From Eutreptiella sp. 'Long Island Sound 2002' (lineage: Eukaryota > Euglenozoa > Euglenophyceae > Eutreptiales > Eutreptiaceae): a stretch of DNA of 64,000 nt. Below, piece after piece: positions 20,991 to 31,225 of this stretch; the first letter of the stretch is position 1, and each line of letters begins with the position of its first letter. The translations under genes were made by a program, and so were the position numbers. Location of the stretch: contig OZ038389.1 of the NCBI GenBank assembly GCA_964036045.1, forward strand, positions 40,231,717-40,295,716, written 5' to 3'. The notes beneath the pieces are model-generated. The model saw only the letters and a program-made list of their open reading frames with translations. It did no database searches and was not told where the DNA came from.

Positions 20991-21407
20991 CCCCCTAACT
21001 TGCTTATTGAGTGCACGAGTGAAGGTATTGTAAACCCCCCAAGACCGGTCAGGGCCATGAGGAGTGATATCACACATTTTCCACGCTTTGGTGTGGCCCC
21101 TGGAGTTGGTGTTAAGGATTCGCACTCTTCAGTGTGGCCACTTGAGTGGTCCGTCACGCACAAGAGGGGGATTCTTTGATTTGAGGTGGGTGGCCATGAT
21201 GGGGCCTACAAGGGTAGGGTGCATGTGATTGTCCCTCTTGTTGGGCAAAAAAATGGGAATTTAATTAATCGCCAACAGTCATACAATATACTTGTGCTTA
21301 GGGTTCCTGGGCCAGAGGAGGGAGTGATGTTTGGGATAGATGGCTGGAGCATTCATTTGGATGCTGGGCACGTACCCTCACACACTGTCAAGAGGAAAGG
21401 GATCTGA
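20946..21407 (+). pseudogene. Unrecognised coding-like frame with one in-frame TGA
   Basis: A single frame is open from 20946 to 21407 except for a TGA at 21177-21179. Both halves have protein-like composition, with hydrophobic/Gly segments and Asp/His residues near the end. The shared phase suggests one coding sequence with one nonsense change, or two exons of a gene whose intron covers the TGA. The first 15 codons overlap the GC-rich decamer repeat and are probably not coding. I do not recognise a family. Confidence 0.3.
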
Positions 21408-21859
21408 ACTGTCCCGGCTCTACGCTGTTCAGTAGCACAGCCTCCAATCACCAGAAGAGGACCCGTCCCAATGTGGGGACCACTTTCAACAAGACTTGAG
21501 AAATTGGGCATTTGGACCTGCCCCTCCCTCCCGGAATTTCTCAACTTCAGCAAATGAGGACAGTGTTTGCACTTTTTGCCTGACAGATGGATATACAATG
21601 TCCTTGGCCCAGCAATTATAATGATGGGACCACCAGAGAGTGGAGCCGCTTTCCTTTAAAGTGCCTGGTCAACTGGTGTCCACCCGCATGCGGTGTGGGA
21701 GGGGAGTGTCACCACTTGCTCATGCACACCTCATGCCACAAGGACACTCCCGAGGCACCAAGCTAGCGAGCCCGCAGAGAAAGCGCACACCTGTGGCTCA
21801 GAGTTTGTGAACCTAGAGACTGGTCTGGCCTTCTGCTCTGTTTTTTTCCTGTTTTTCAG
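21408..21859. other. Presumed 5' region of the profilin gene
   Basis: No ORF of note. The interval ends in a pyrimidine-rich stretch followed by CAG (21857-21859), eight bases before the profilin ATG. This suggests an intron in the 5' untranslated region whose donor I cannot place. Confidence 0.4.
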
Positions 21860-21867
21860 GTGGTATC

Positions 21868-22332
21868 ATGTCTTGGCGCAACACTTGGGACAAGTACATT
21901 GACTATATTATGGCGCACACCTTAGATGCATCTGGCGAAAGACATTGCGACAGAGCTTGCATCATAGGAATGGATGGATCCAAGTGGACAACTGACGGTC
22001 ATGACAACCACCTTCAAATTACATATCAAGAAGCTGCATTCATTGCCAGGGTCATGAGGTCGAAAGATTTCACACAATTTCGGGCTTCTGGCATCCAGGC
22101 TGCGGGAGTGAGGTATCAGTTTCTGCGAGAAGAAGATGGCAAATTGGTTTTGGGGAAAAAAAAGGGCAACGGCGCACTCACGCTGCAGGCATCGAAAACT
22201 GCAATCGTCATTGGACACACGAAGGAAGGTGGGCAGCAAGGAAATACGAATAAGGGGGTTGCTGTGATCGTAGAGTATCTTGAAAGTTTGGGCATGCGTG
22301 TTGTGTCGAGGTCTCGTTGTGCATGTTGGTAG
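21868..22332 (+). CDS. Profilin (actin-monomer-binding protein)
   Basis: The 154-residue product starts with M-S-W, the conserved profilin N-terminus, and keeps the family's landmarks in order: an acidic N-terminal helix, an I-I-G-x-D-G-S-x-W strand (about residues 31-39), a G-V-R-Y-x-F strand near 72-77, a G-K-K-K-G-x-G-A segment near 91-98, a T-A-I-V-I-G strand, and a final helix ending V-E-Y-L-E-S-L-G-M. Profilins bind G-actin, poly-proline ligands and phosphoinositides in the cytoplasm and tune actin assembly. It is longer than the usual 125-135 residues because of an insertion in the N-terminal region and an 11-residue Arg/Ser/Cys tail after the normal end. The coding sequence has no intron. 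The ATG at 21868 is chosen because M-S-W is diagnostic. Confidence 0.9.
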   Translation: MSWRNTWDKYIDYIMAHTLDASGERHCDRACIIGMDGSKWTTDGHDNHLQITYQEAAFIARVMRSKDFTQFRASGIQAAGVRYQFLREEDGKLVLGKKKGNGALTLQASKTAIVIGHTKEGGQQGNTNKGVAVIVEYLESLGMRVVSRSRCACW

Positions 22333-23044
22333 TTGTATGGCTCCAACGTCCCGAAGCTAAACCCGGCAACACACTGTGCTCAACATTTCCTGCCAATGTT
22401 TTTTTGTGCTCTTCTTGGACCAAGTTTGCTTTTTTGACCGGGAGCCGGCTCAATTTTGCAAAGTGCTGCGCCACTCTTATATATTGTTGGCAACGAGCCA
22501 ATGCATTCTCTACCTTGGTTAGTTTTCTTGACCAATTTGTCAAGAGAGTGGAGGCCAGCCGCACTGTAAGCTGCTGTTTGGCCTCTACTCAGCAAGGTTG
22601 CGCAGCAGATCAGGCATCTGGTAATGATGAAGACGCTACTGACCACAATGCTAGGAACAATCTGTTGGTGTAATGGGCCGTTCTGGAGATGGGAAGCTGG
22701 TTGCTCAGTTGTACGCTTCCACCCTGCTTTTGCTGAGCAGGCTGAGGCAAAGGTTGCACTGCAGGTCATATATTTTGGGGAACGATGAATACATTGTCCC
22801 TTGCTGCGGTGATTTGGCCACCCTGTTTGCGAGCTGCTGCCAGTCTTTGCTAAGTCGGCTGAGGAGGCAATGGTTGTTCAGCAGAGGGCATTGGTTCCCA
22901 CACTGGTTGCACAACGATTGATCTTTGGTACAATTGGAGTGTGTTGTTGACCGGAATTGCGGATGGAATTGTGCCAGTGACCGCAATCAGCACCCATTTG
23001 GCTACTTCTACGGGAAATGTTCTGGTGATTGCTGTAGGAACATA
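22333..23044. other. Downstream of profilin; no supported gene
   Basis: ORFs at 22317-22673 and 22673-22921 are unrecognised and overlap others on the minus strand. Words such as 'gctgag(g/c)aggc' recur, hinting at local duplication. The 3' untranslated region of profilin presumably lies at the start. Confidence 0.4.
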
Positions 23045-23110
23045 TCCCCGCCCCCCTTGGTCGTTCCCCACCCCTTGTCGTTCCCCAGGGGGGGGTGAAG
23101 GACCGTCACT
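23045..23110. repeat. GC-rich inverted-repeat arm, left
   Basis: The arm contains 'cttgtcgttccccagggg' and 'ggaccgtcacttgg'. The reverse complement of its 'cgttcccca' part is found at about 23758-23775. See 23685-23790 for the right arm. Confidence 0.6.
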
Positions 23111-23278
23111 TGGCCGACCCAAAACTTTTCGTTGCGGCTCATTGTGTTGTTCTGTGGGTGACTGTGTTGTGGGGCACTGCCACTTGTATCCCTTGCACTC
23201 ATGGCGGGACATTTTGCTTACTTTCGCTGAAATGGAACTTGACAGCACAACCATGTTTCCCCCTGGGACCGGACAAAT

Positions 23279-23581
23279 GTGACGGATGATGATAGTGACC
23301 TGAATTCTGACACAGAGGTTGTGTGGGTGAAGAGTGCCCGTGGTGTATGGGGTATGGGACACAGTTTTGGGAACAAGTTGTATTTTATGAGGGACGTTCC
23401 CGAAGGGAAATGGGTTCCCAAAAATCTGCTTGCGCCTGCCAAGCCTCCTACCAAGAAGGCAAAACCACCACCCAAGAGTGCTGCCCAAAGCATTCCAGTG
23501 GAAAGTGGAGAGCATGTGCCAGACTTCAAGGTGAAGTGGAGCAGGACCAAGAAATTTTACACCGCGCCGGTCAAGGAGTAG
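23279..23581 (+). CDS. Unrecognised protein-like ORF between inverted repeats
   Basis: The 101-codon frame begins at a non-ATG codon and ends at TAG. It encodes an acidic Asp/Ser start, a Gly/Trp/Phe-rich middle and a Lys/Pro-rich segment (K-P-P-P-K) before a basic end, so it is not a simple-repeat artefact. It lies between two GC-rich inverted arms (23045-23110 and 23685-23790). It may be a last exon or cargo of a small non-autonomous element. The family is unknown. Confidence 0.3.
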   Translation: MTDDDSDLNSDTEVVWVKSARGVWGMGHSFGNKLYFMRDVPEGKWVPKNLLAPAKPPTKKAKPPPKSAAQSIPVESGEHVPDFKVKWSRTKKFYTAPVKE

Positions 23582-23684
23582 GTCTTTGCACATGGGCAGC
23601 CCTTTGAACGTATCTTATGCTGAATTCTTTCGTTTTATGCTGCAATCTCTGTGCCTGCAAATGTGCGTGTATGGTGGTAGTGCG

Positions 23685-23790
23685 GTCCCCCAGGGGGGGC
23701 TGGGGGACCGTCACTTGGTGACCATCCCCCAGGGGGTGGTGGGGGACCGTCTTCCCTGGGGTGGGGAACGACAAGGGGCGGGGGGGGGGG
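23685..23790. repeat. GC-rich inverted-repeat arm, right
   Basis: It contains 'gggggaccgtcacttgg', 'gggggaccgtcttccct' and 'tggggaacgacaagggg'. The last is the inverse of the left arm's 'cccttgtcgttcccca'. The motif 'ggggaaccgtcactt' recurs once more near 26385-26403. Confidence 0.6.
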
Positions 23791-23847
23791 GGGATCTCGA
23801 GTGCCCCCTCTGCAAATTAGCCCGCACCCCCCTTGCGCAAGGGACAG

Positions 23848-24079
23848 CATGACTTCTGATAGCACAGCTGCCGAGTCGCAAGAGAGTGTTGATTTGGTCG
23901 CTCCCGAATACCGGTCTGTCCCCAAAACCCTTGGCGCAATCTCTTCTGACATTGGCACCTTCTTAATTACCAGTGTAAGCCAGGACATCATTATGGTCAC
24001 CCTGGGAGGACAGACCCTGGCAGCCAGCCAATACAATGTTGTTGGCCAAGAACTCCTGCCTAGTCATGAGAGAGATTGA
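23848..24079 (+). CDS. Unrecognised small ORF
   Basis: Starting at an ATG at 23848, 76 codons run to a TGA. The product is Ser/Thr/Glu-rich at the start and then has alternating Val/Ile/Leu-rich strands (I-I-M-V-T-L-G-G). The composition is protein-like but no family is recognised. It ends next to a short (GA)n tract. Confidence 0.28.
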
Positions 24080-25024
24080 GAGAGAGAGAGGGCAAGCGCA
24101 TACCAACCGACTGCATGACACTACGCCATGGGAATCAGAAGCAGAGCTGTGTGTAAAATAACCAATGCAAATAGAATCAAAGGATCAAACAAAGAGCCAA
24201 TCAAGTAGCACTGGGAAGAAAGAATGCTCACCACTGCAAAGGGAATTACGATGGATTTGGAGTGGATGTAGGAGTTGGGAGGTGAAGCAGGTGTTGGTTC
24301 AGGCCCATCTGATTTGGAGGGGTGGGTTCCCTTAGGCGGGCCTCCTGAGAAGGCCACATGCAAGTTGACCCATATGCAAACCGATCGCAAGTTAAGTGAT
24401 GTTTCATTTCAAACCCCTTTTTCGCCCGGCGGGGCTTGTTTTGCAACCTGAGGAGTTGGAAGGGGCCCAAAATCTCAATGATTGATGTGCGTTGGTGTAA
24501 ATGGAGGAGTGACATTGATTGTGAATCCCTCGCTCTTCAAAAGCAAAGCCGCACTGAGAATCGACATCATGCACTCGCACCTAAAAGTGGTCACCGGCAA
24601 AATATTGGAGGTAAAATAAGGGGTCAAGGGGCTAGAGTATATCAAATCTGCAATGGGGTACACCATGATGCACTTGGTTTCCCAACGGCAACGATCCACT
24701 TATTATGCATATCACCCCAAAGCTAAGCAATACATGGTCAAATACAACAACACACTTGTTTGCCGGGCAACATGAAGCTAAGTGAAAGGGGCAAAGGAAC
24801 GAACGGATCAAATCCAGCCTCGATTTAAACCTTCATCTTCAATAGTGCAAATGTGGCCATAATCAAGGATTCAAAGGCAAAACATACTTTGGAGCTTGTT
24901 TCATTTGTGCAGATAAAGCACCCTTGATGCCACTACGTCAGTAGTCACATGTTGCAAGCCACCGAAGCTTCAACCTGCAAAGTGGGCACAATGAGGGAGC
25001 GTTAGGGAATGCCACCATCACCGT
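24080..25024. other. No supported gene
   Basis: AT-richer sequence with overlapping ORFs of about 75-96 codons and no recognisable domains. Confidence 0.45.
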
Positions 25025-25690
25025 CACTTATTTTTTTTTCATACTTTGACCGCACAAAATTACCATCTAAACCGTGTAAAGCATCTTTTAGGCCGTATTT
25101 ATGTGTTTTTTTACATTATTTGGGTACTGAGTGCGGGGGCGGGGGGATTCCCAAGGGTTGGTACACAATTGGTACACAACCTGCTAATGTAGTTTTTCAC
25201 CTTGGGCAACTCAAAAATAGAATTTTCCCAAATTTATTTTTTTTGATATTGTGACCACACAAAATCCAAACCCATCTAAAGCATCTTTTATGCCATATGT
25301 ATGCACCTTATTTGCGAATTGAGTGTGGTAAGGGGGGGGCGTTTCCCAAGGGATTCGTACCTGCCCTGTTGATGCAATTTTTCATATTAGGCAGCTCAAA
25401 AACCAAGTGTCCGAAACTTTTTTTTTTTTTTGATATTGTGACCACACAAAAATGACCATGCAACCAATGTAAAGCTTCTTTTAGGCCGTATTTATGTGTT
25501 TTTCACCTTATTTCGGTATTGGGTGCCGGGGGGGGGGGTCTCTCAAGGGATTGGTACACAACCTGCTTGTGCAAGTTTTCACCTTGCGCAGCTCAAAACA
25601 TTGAAGTGTCTGAAATTTTTTTCGATATGGTGAAAGCTAACGACCATCCAACCCATGTAAAGCATCTTTTAGGCCGTATTTATGTAGGTT
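25025..25690. repeat. Degenerate tandem repeat of about 195 bp, 3.5 copies
   Basis: 'tttttttt', then 'gatattgtgaccacacaaaa', then 'taaagcatcttttaggccgtatttatg', then a G run, then 'ttggtacacaacctgct' recur at spacings of about 194-198 bp from 25028, 25226, 25420 and 25616. Copies differ by many substitutions and homopolymer-length changes, so the array is old. Confidence 0.85.
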
Positions 25691-26049
25691 TTCCCCTTCT
25701 TGGGGGTGTGTTTTGCTCGGGGTAGATTCTCTGCGAGATGGACTTGCCGAAGGCAATAGATTTTTTCGGTCGGTGCTCATTGTTGATGTGTTATGTTGTT
25801 CTCGGTGCGAAGGGGTGTCCGTGTTTACGTTGGATTTTGCGAAGGGACCCTTAGAGGGTCTTAGATTGCGGTGGTTTTCCGGCTTTTCTGTGGGCCGAGG
25901 GTATGTTTGGGTTGAATTTTGTGTGCCTCTACATGGCCTGCGGGCGTCACACCTTGCCCCCTTTTTCAAGTCACAGCCCATCAGTGTGTGAATTTACGAA
26001 GGGGTCCCGTATTCTCCAGAAGAGACCCGTCCCCAGCGATGTGGGGGTC
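25691..26049. other. No supported gene
   Basis: A 92-codon ORF at 25713-25991 has protein-like composition but no recognisable domain. Confidence 0.35.
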
Positions 26050-26169
26050 TTGGATTTTATTGCATATATGCACTTGGATTTTACTGCATATATGCACTTG
26101 GATTTCACTGCATATATGCACTTGGATTTTACTGCATGTATGCACTTGGATTTTACTGCATATATGCAT
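26050..26169. repeat. 24-bp minisatellite, 5 copies, codon-multiple period
   Basis: The unit 'ttggattttactgcatatat' plus 'gcac' occurs five times with one or two changes per copy. Because 24 is divisible by three, it encodes a constant octapeptide L-D-F-T-A-Y-M-H in one plus frame. Each unit contains the palindrome 'tgcatatatgca'. Confidence 0.95.
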
Positions 26170-27654
26170 TATCCTGACATCGGTTACTGAGGTGATAGGA
26201 TGTGATGCGGTATGTGAGGCGGGTAGGCAGGCATTTTTGGCTGTGATCCATTTCCTTGGGCTAATAGTGCCTTCCGCTTGTGTGCCCCATGGTGCTATAC
26301 ATAGGATGGGGGTGCCCCCCGCCCGGCAGTGGAATATAATTACCCCCCCTTGCAATCGCCCACCCCTTACCCCCCCCCCCCCCCTGGGGAACCGTCACTT
26401 CCATGTTTGTCTTGTGAACATCTATTTGGCTGGTATGTGTTACCCATCTGCTTTACACATGGCCTTGCATTGCTTTCCCATTACTTGAAAGCAATCATCT
26501 GTGTGTATTCTCTGATGTTGTCTCTCGAAAGGCGTTGTATGGGTGTGTTGTGATGCTATTTCAGACCCAAGATGTTTCCGCCCGGTGACCGTGTGTTCTC
26601 TTTGCTTGCATCAGTGAAAGGTACCACATTTTGCCTTGAAATACCCTTGCAATCCCCTCTCCCCTTGACAAGATTTCGTGACCACCCCCCCCCCCCCTGA
26701 GGGAGACCCTCGCGCGCTAACGAGGGAGAGATTGCAAGGGGGCCGGGGGGTAGGAGCAGGTAGTACTGGGCGGCTTTCCCTGTTATCTTTTGCTTGTTCT
26801 TGTTGTGATATCTTTTTGGCAAGCTCCACTGTTGGGTTTTTTTTTTCGATGAGTGTGTTATATGGCGCCCTGAGTACAGGCCTGCACTAAAATCCAATCG
26901 GGACATGTGCTAAGGACCCCTTCTAATTTGGTGGTTTGCTTACTCTTCGTATGCTTTTCTGTGTGCCCGGTTGCCTCCCTTCCCAACTTGAAGTTTCTGG
27001 CAGCAAATTGAAGTTTGGGTTTATGTCTGGGGCATGCTGTGTTTTTGGGGACGTGTCTTCTTCTTTTTTATATAGCTTATTTATTTTGTGGTAGGCACGC
27101 CCTTGTTGTCTTGTAGAGCGAGCGAGCTTGTTTTCGATGTGTTGCAACCTATAAGTAATGGTAGACTCACCAAACCACGAGGAAACAAGCAACACGGATC
27201 CTGTGATTTCAGGCACACAAAAATAACAGGGTGTAGACTAGCAGGATGCAGTGGTGGAGGCCAGAGTTGCAAGGAGGAGGAAATGGGGTCATTCCGAAGC
27301 ACCATTCGGTTTGCAAAGAGAACATGGAGGAATGGTCGTTATATCTGCCGGAGGTCATTGTGGACAAAGGCCCCAGCGGGCGCGGCGGAGGTTTTGCTGG
27401 CGAGGCTGTCGCTCCAAGCAATCCCATTACCGCTGGCTGTCAGGCCCGTGGCAGGACCCTGTCCGTGGTTGGATCGTGGGTTTAGGAATAGGATTTCGCC
27501 AATTCGGGACAATTGCAATTTTGCATTTGCAAATTCTGCCGCCAAAAGAGCGTGCTGCTGGGGAAGCCAGCAAAGGTTTGTGTTGGGGGGGGGGGGGGGG
27601 GGGGCAAGAAAGAAGGGGGGGGTCTAGGAACGGGCGCAAACGTCAGGACCATTC

Positions 27655-27688
<34 letters not shown>

Positions 27689-27756
27689 ATTTTGGGAATT
27701 CTTTCCACACTGAGCTGAACATTGTTTCAAGTTAACTCCTACCTGTCCCTACGGGG
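26170..27756. other. No supported gene; weak ORF at 27246-27485
   Basis: The plus frame 27246-27485 (79 codons) has a fairly protein-like Gly/Ala/Val composition but no domain. A G run at 27583-27604 and a CA tract at 27659-27686 follow it. C runs lie at 26371-26385 and 26684-26697. Confidence 0.4.
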
Positions 27757-27764
27757 TATAAATA
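27757..27764 (+). promoter_or_regulatory. TATA box, strong consensus
   Basis: TATAAATA followed by GGGC is close to the ideal RNA polymerase II TATA element. A start site would be expected near 27785-27795. No clear downstream gene begins there (only a 62-codon ORF at 27926-28114), so its use is unproven. A chance match is possible. Confidence 0.35.
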
Positions 27765-27770
27765 GGGCAC

Positions 27771-30082
27771 GGCCAGGGCCTAGGGGGCAGTTCCGGATTG
27801 AGCTCAACTGTGATGGGTGATTCCCGTCATGTAAAACACCCAATTTTGGCGATTCCAATGAGGGGAGGGGGAAAGACAAAAAATTGAGGACTGGGGGTGC
27901 CTGGGGCTCCTCCTCATGAGTTGCGATGCCCAACCCCCTTATAACGTGGGCTGAGCAACAAAGCGCGTGCCTCGATGGGCCCCCGTTTGTACGGCCCGGG
28001 CTTGTCAACTCGATCTCTGTCGAATCGTCTTTTTGGCTGTTGGCCCTGCTCTTGCGGCTGAAGCCAGGCACCCAGGAAATGTGGTGTCGTGGGCGGCCTG
28101 ACACGTGCCTGTGATGGACTGCGCTGCGGAGTGTCTGTTGTGCAATGCAGCCATTGGGCACATCTGATGCGAACGAGCAGAATGTGCCGAACAGTCTGGG
28201 CCGGCCGTCCCAGTCCCATTGTACTCAACTGTTCTAAGACACTCCGTCTCCATCGAAGCAGGGGCTATATCTGCTCCGATGGGACAAGGTCCCATTTTGC
28301 GCCGGTGGCGGTGCTCAGGACCGCTGCCATTCCCGGGGATGGGGGTGCATGCACGTGGGGCCCTGCACTGAGTGGTGTGGGGATTGGGCAGCGGATGACG
28401 ACCCCCTTGCGCCCTGGCAGATTCTGCGAAGGGTCCAGCGTCGGTGGGCTGGGGAGTCCACCGGGGGAGGAGGGTGCACTGAAGGTCTGGTGTCATTCGA
28501 CTCTTGTGTCCGGCATTTCATTAGGTTGTCGCTTTGTGCGTGTCACCTGAATGAGCCCTCAATGCACTGATCCACGGGGTATTTCTTGTTTCACAGCGAA
28601 AGGTGCCTATGGCAATGTCACTGAAGAGCTTTTTGTTCTGACTTTGGTGTCTTGCAACTGTCTGCTTGCATTAGTAGGTTAGCATTCAACATTCGTATCC
28701 CCCAGGGGATGCATGGGGCTCCACCCCCATGGGTCGGTATTCCGAGGTGCATAGCGGTAGGTGTCAAACGGGTTGGGGCCCCTGGCTGGGTCGGGGATGC
28801 CATGGTGTACCGGATGCAGTTTTGCCCACAATTGACCGCAGTTGCGAATCGGCTAGTGCTCTGTCAAGGAGGTCCCGGGGGAGTCCAGCAATGGTTTGTG
28901 CAGCATTGAGGCACAAGTAGCAAGAACCGAATCCATCCCAGAAGGCTGCAGTGTGAAACGTCGTTGGTGGTGGTTTGTGCTTTGTATTTGGTGTTGTTAC
29001 CGAATGCCGCATTGCATCAAAATTATCTGCAACGATGAAGTGCCCGCAACAGTGACTGCTTGCATGCCAGCCCTCCGTCATGCCCATGCAGTGCAGTTTC
29101 TAGGGGCTGCATGATCGTGAACGATGAATGTTCAGGCTTTCTATGCCGTGATCGCTGTCTCGTTCGTGATGACCGGCACGTTATGGTTTACCCTATGGCC
29201 TCCGTCTCGGAGTCGTGCCACGGTATCTTTGTTGTTTGTAGCCGCCTGTCACGGACTGCGGTATCGACAGGGAGATTGATCTGAGCATGGACGTTTTTGG
29301 TGTATTGACATCATGGGCCTGATGCTGACTGATCCCCTCTTGGAAAGGTGTATTGTTGTGCCGGTGCAGCACACTCCACTGTCTAGAGTGCAGCCTGACG
29401 CCTTCCACATGGACAACATTTATTAATCATTGATGTTTTGCAACTCCTGCTACATTTGTGCAGCTCACCAACAACCCATGTACTCACTGACATGACCGCC
29501 CATGCCGTGCACAACAGTGCACACCACTTACCTGCTCACCGTCGGTCCACCCAACGCCGCCCACAATGCCCCTGGACCATCCATGGGCATCCAAGGCTGG
29601 GGTAAAGGGCAGGGACATGAACTCGCTTCCACGTACTTTGGTCCCCACAAATGTGGGTGCACATCTCCGCGATGGTTTCCTCAGGCTGGCGAAGACCAAT
29701 GCAACAGGAACGGTTTTAAGGGCAGGCCCCTTTGGTTTTTTTTTTCAGTCAAAAACAGTGGAAGCTGGTCGTCCACAGTCCGGCAAAGTAATGATTGATT
29801 CTCATATTTTGGTTCGGGTGCGTTGGGGTACGGTGGGGTGCTGTGCGTGCATGCGTGCTTTCCTGCGTGCGTTCGTGCGTATGTGGTTGTGTGCCAATTT
29901 CTGGCCGGTCCCGCCGTAGGGCAGCACCGTCCTTCTTCCTTTGTAGGCCAATATCACTGGTGCGCGCCTGTCCGCACAGAAAGGCGCCTATTGGCTTTGA
30001 GCATGCTGTGTCTTGTTTGACTGTCTAGCTGACGAGGAATCTGACATTGGGACCCCCGTTGTGCTGCTCGTCTGTTTGTTTG
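27771..30082. other. No supported gene
   Basis: Overlapping ORFs in several frames without recognisable domains. 29812-29890 has a 'cgtgcgtgc'-type short repeat. Confidence 0.4.
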
Positions 30083-30434
30083 CAAATTGTGTGTGTGCCA
30101 AGGAATCCATTCAATCATGCTCCAACTGCGAGGGTCACCATTCCTACATTCCTACCACTAGTGCAAACCATGAGTTCATTGTCCCGCCCTGGGATGTCAA
30201 GTTGATTGAGATGTACAAAAAAGAGGTCCCAAACTCTAAAAAGTGCAAGACGCCTCCGCCCCGACCCAAGTACCGGACGCCGCATCCAAGTCGGTGATGG
30301 ATGCAGGTGCCGAGGGACTCGTTGAGTCGTTGAGGGCTGAGCTTGCGAGCACGAAGCAGAAGCTTATGGATGCACTGGTGCCTCAAAGCCTGTGGACCAA
30401 GGCCTCTGAGGTGCGGAGCCGGAGGCAAAGAAGC
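30083..30434 (+). pseudogene. 5' part of a coiled-coil coding region interrupted by element A
   Basis: The segment begins with the dispersed repeat shared with 14675-14755 (peptide S-C-S-N-C) and continues as a Lys/Pro-rich stretch. After a phase change near the A run at 30236-30242 it becomes a Glu/Ala/Leu/Lys-rich amphipathic helix (about 30290-30405). A second phase change of two bases near 30410 puts it in frame with the segment after element A (41655-42086). It ends at the GAAGC target duplication. The two phase changes may be introns, mutations or assembly errors, so it is called a pseudogene cautiously. Confidence 0.4.
30430..30434. repeat. Target-site duplication of element A, left copy
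   Basis: GAAGC directly precedes the left LTR and is repeated directly after the right LTR at 41654-41658. Confidence 0.85.
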
Positions 30435-31143
30435 AGTAAGAAAAAGTCACTGCCATGTCTTTCTTGGAGGGCTTGATCCAGGCCAAGCCCCCCTTAAAAC
30501 CCTTTTGTTGATGCTAGGACAAACTTAAGTGTTTTTATCTCTCTTTTGTTGCCTAAAGTACACTTTCTCAAAGTAACTAGGGTTGTGACCCTAGCCCCCC
30601 ATGAAGTTCACCCCTACCACTCAACTGAGCGGAGGAACCTTCCTTCATGGAGGATATACCGAAGTAAAATAGGCATTTCATCCTTTAGGCCTTGGAGGTT
30701 AAGCCTAGTGGTCTCCCACCCCAAGACCCCTATACTCAATTGTTTCTACCACTTATTGTGGTCCTACTTTGTAACTTTTTCTGAATTCAGTTGCTTGGCC
30801 AAGTCATTTTCTGTGTGGTCCTGACATCTATGCCCCACATTCCCAACCAGCACCATTTCACCCAAAAGAGTGCACATGAAGTGCCTAATGCTATCTCTGA
30901 GGCAAGAGTCAGACCAATTTTCATATAAAATCTCTTGTATTATCCATTTGTGATTGAATCTTTGTGTATAAATCTGCTTTTCCTATCTGCAGCCCTTCTG
31001 TGTTACACTGGATTCCAAAACCAATCATTGATTCGATCCACATCCTGTTCGTGCTCTACTTGCTGCTTTGGTTTGGGTTTTCAACTCCAAAACCTGCAGG
31101 ATTTCATCAAATTATCTAGGGCATAAATCAAGGACATCTTTCC
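30435..31143 (+). repeat. Element A, left LTR
   Basis: About 95% identical to 40943-41653. It contains a perfect 7-bp hairpin CTAGGGT-tgtg-ACCCTAG at 30577-30594. Differences from the right copy cluster at about 30665-30700 and 30960-31020. Confidence 0.92.
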
Positions 31144-31225
31144 GGTAGCACAGGCAGTCCCTTGTGACCTTTTGAACCGACCCTGAGAAGAAGTGCAGCA
31201 CACAAAGCTCGACAACAAGTTCATC

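Noticed and set aside
31144-31165. tRNA primer-binding site for element A
   Set aside because: The sequence after the left LTR does not begin with TGG and I could not match it to a tRNA 3' end. A self-complementary site of the type seen in B was sought by eye and not found.
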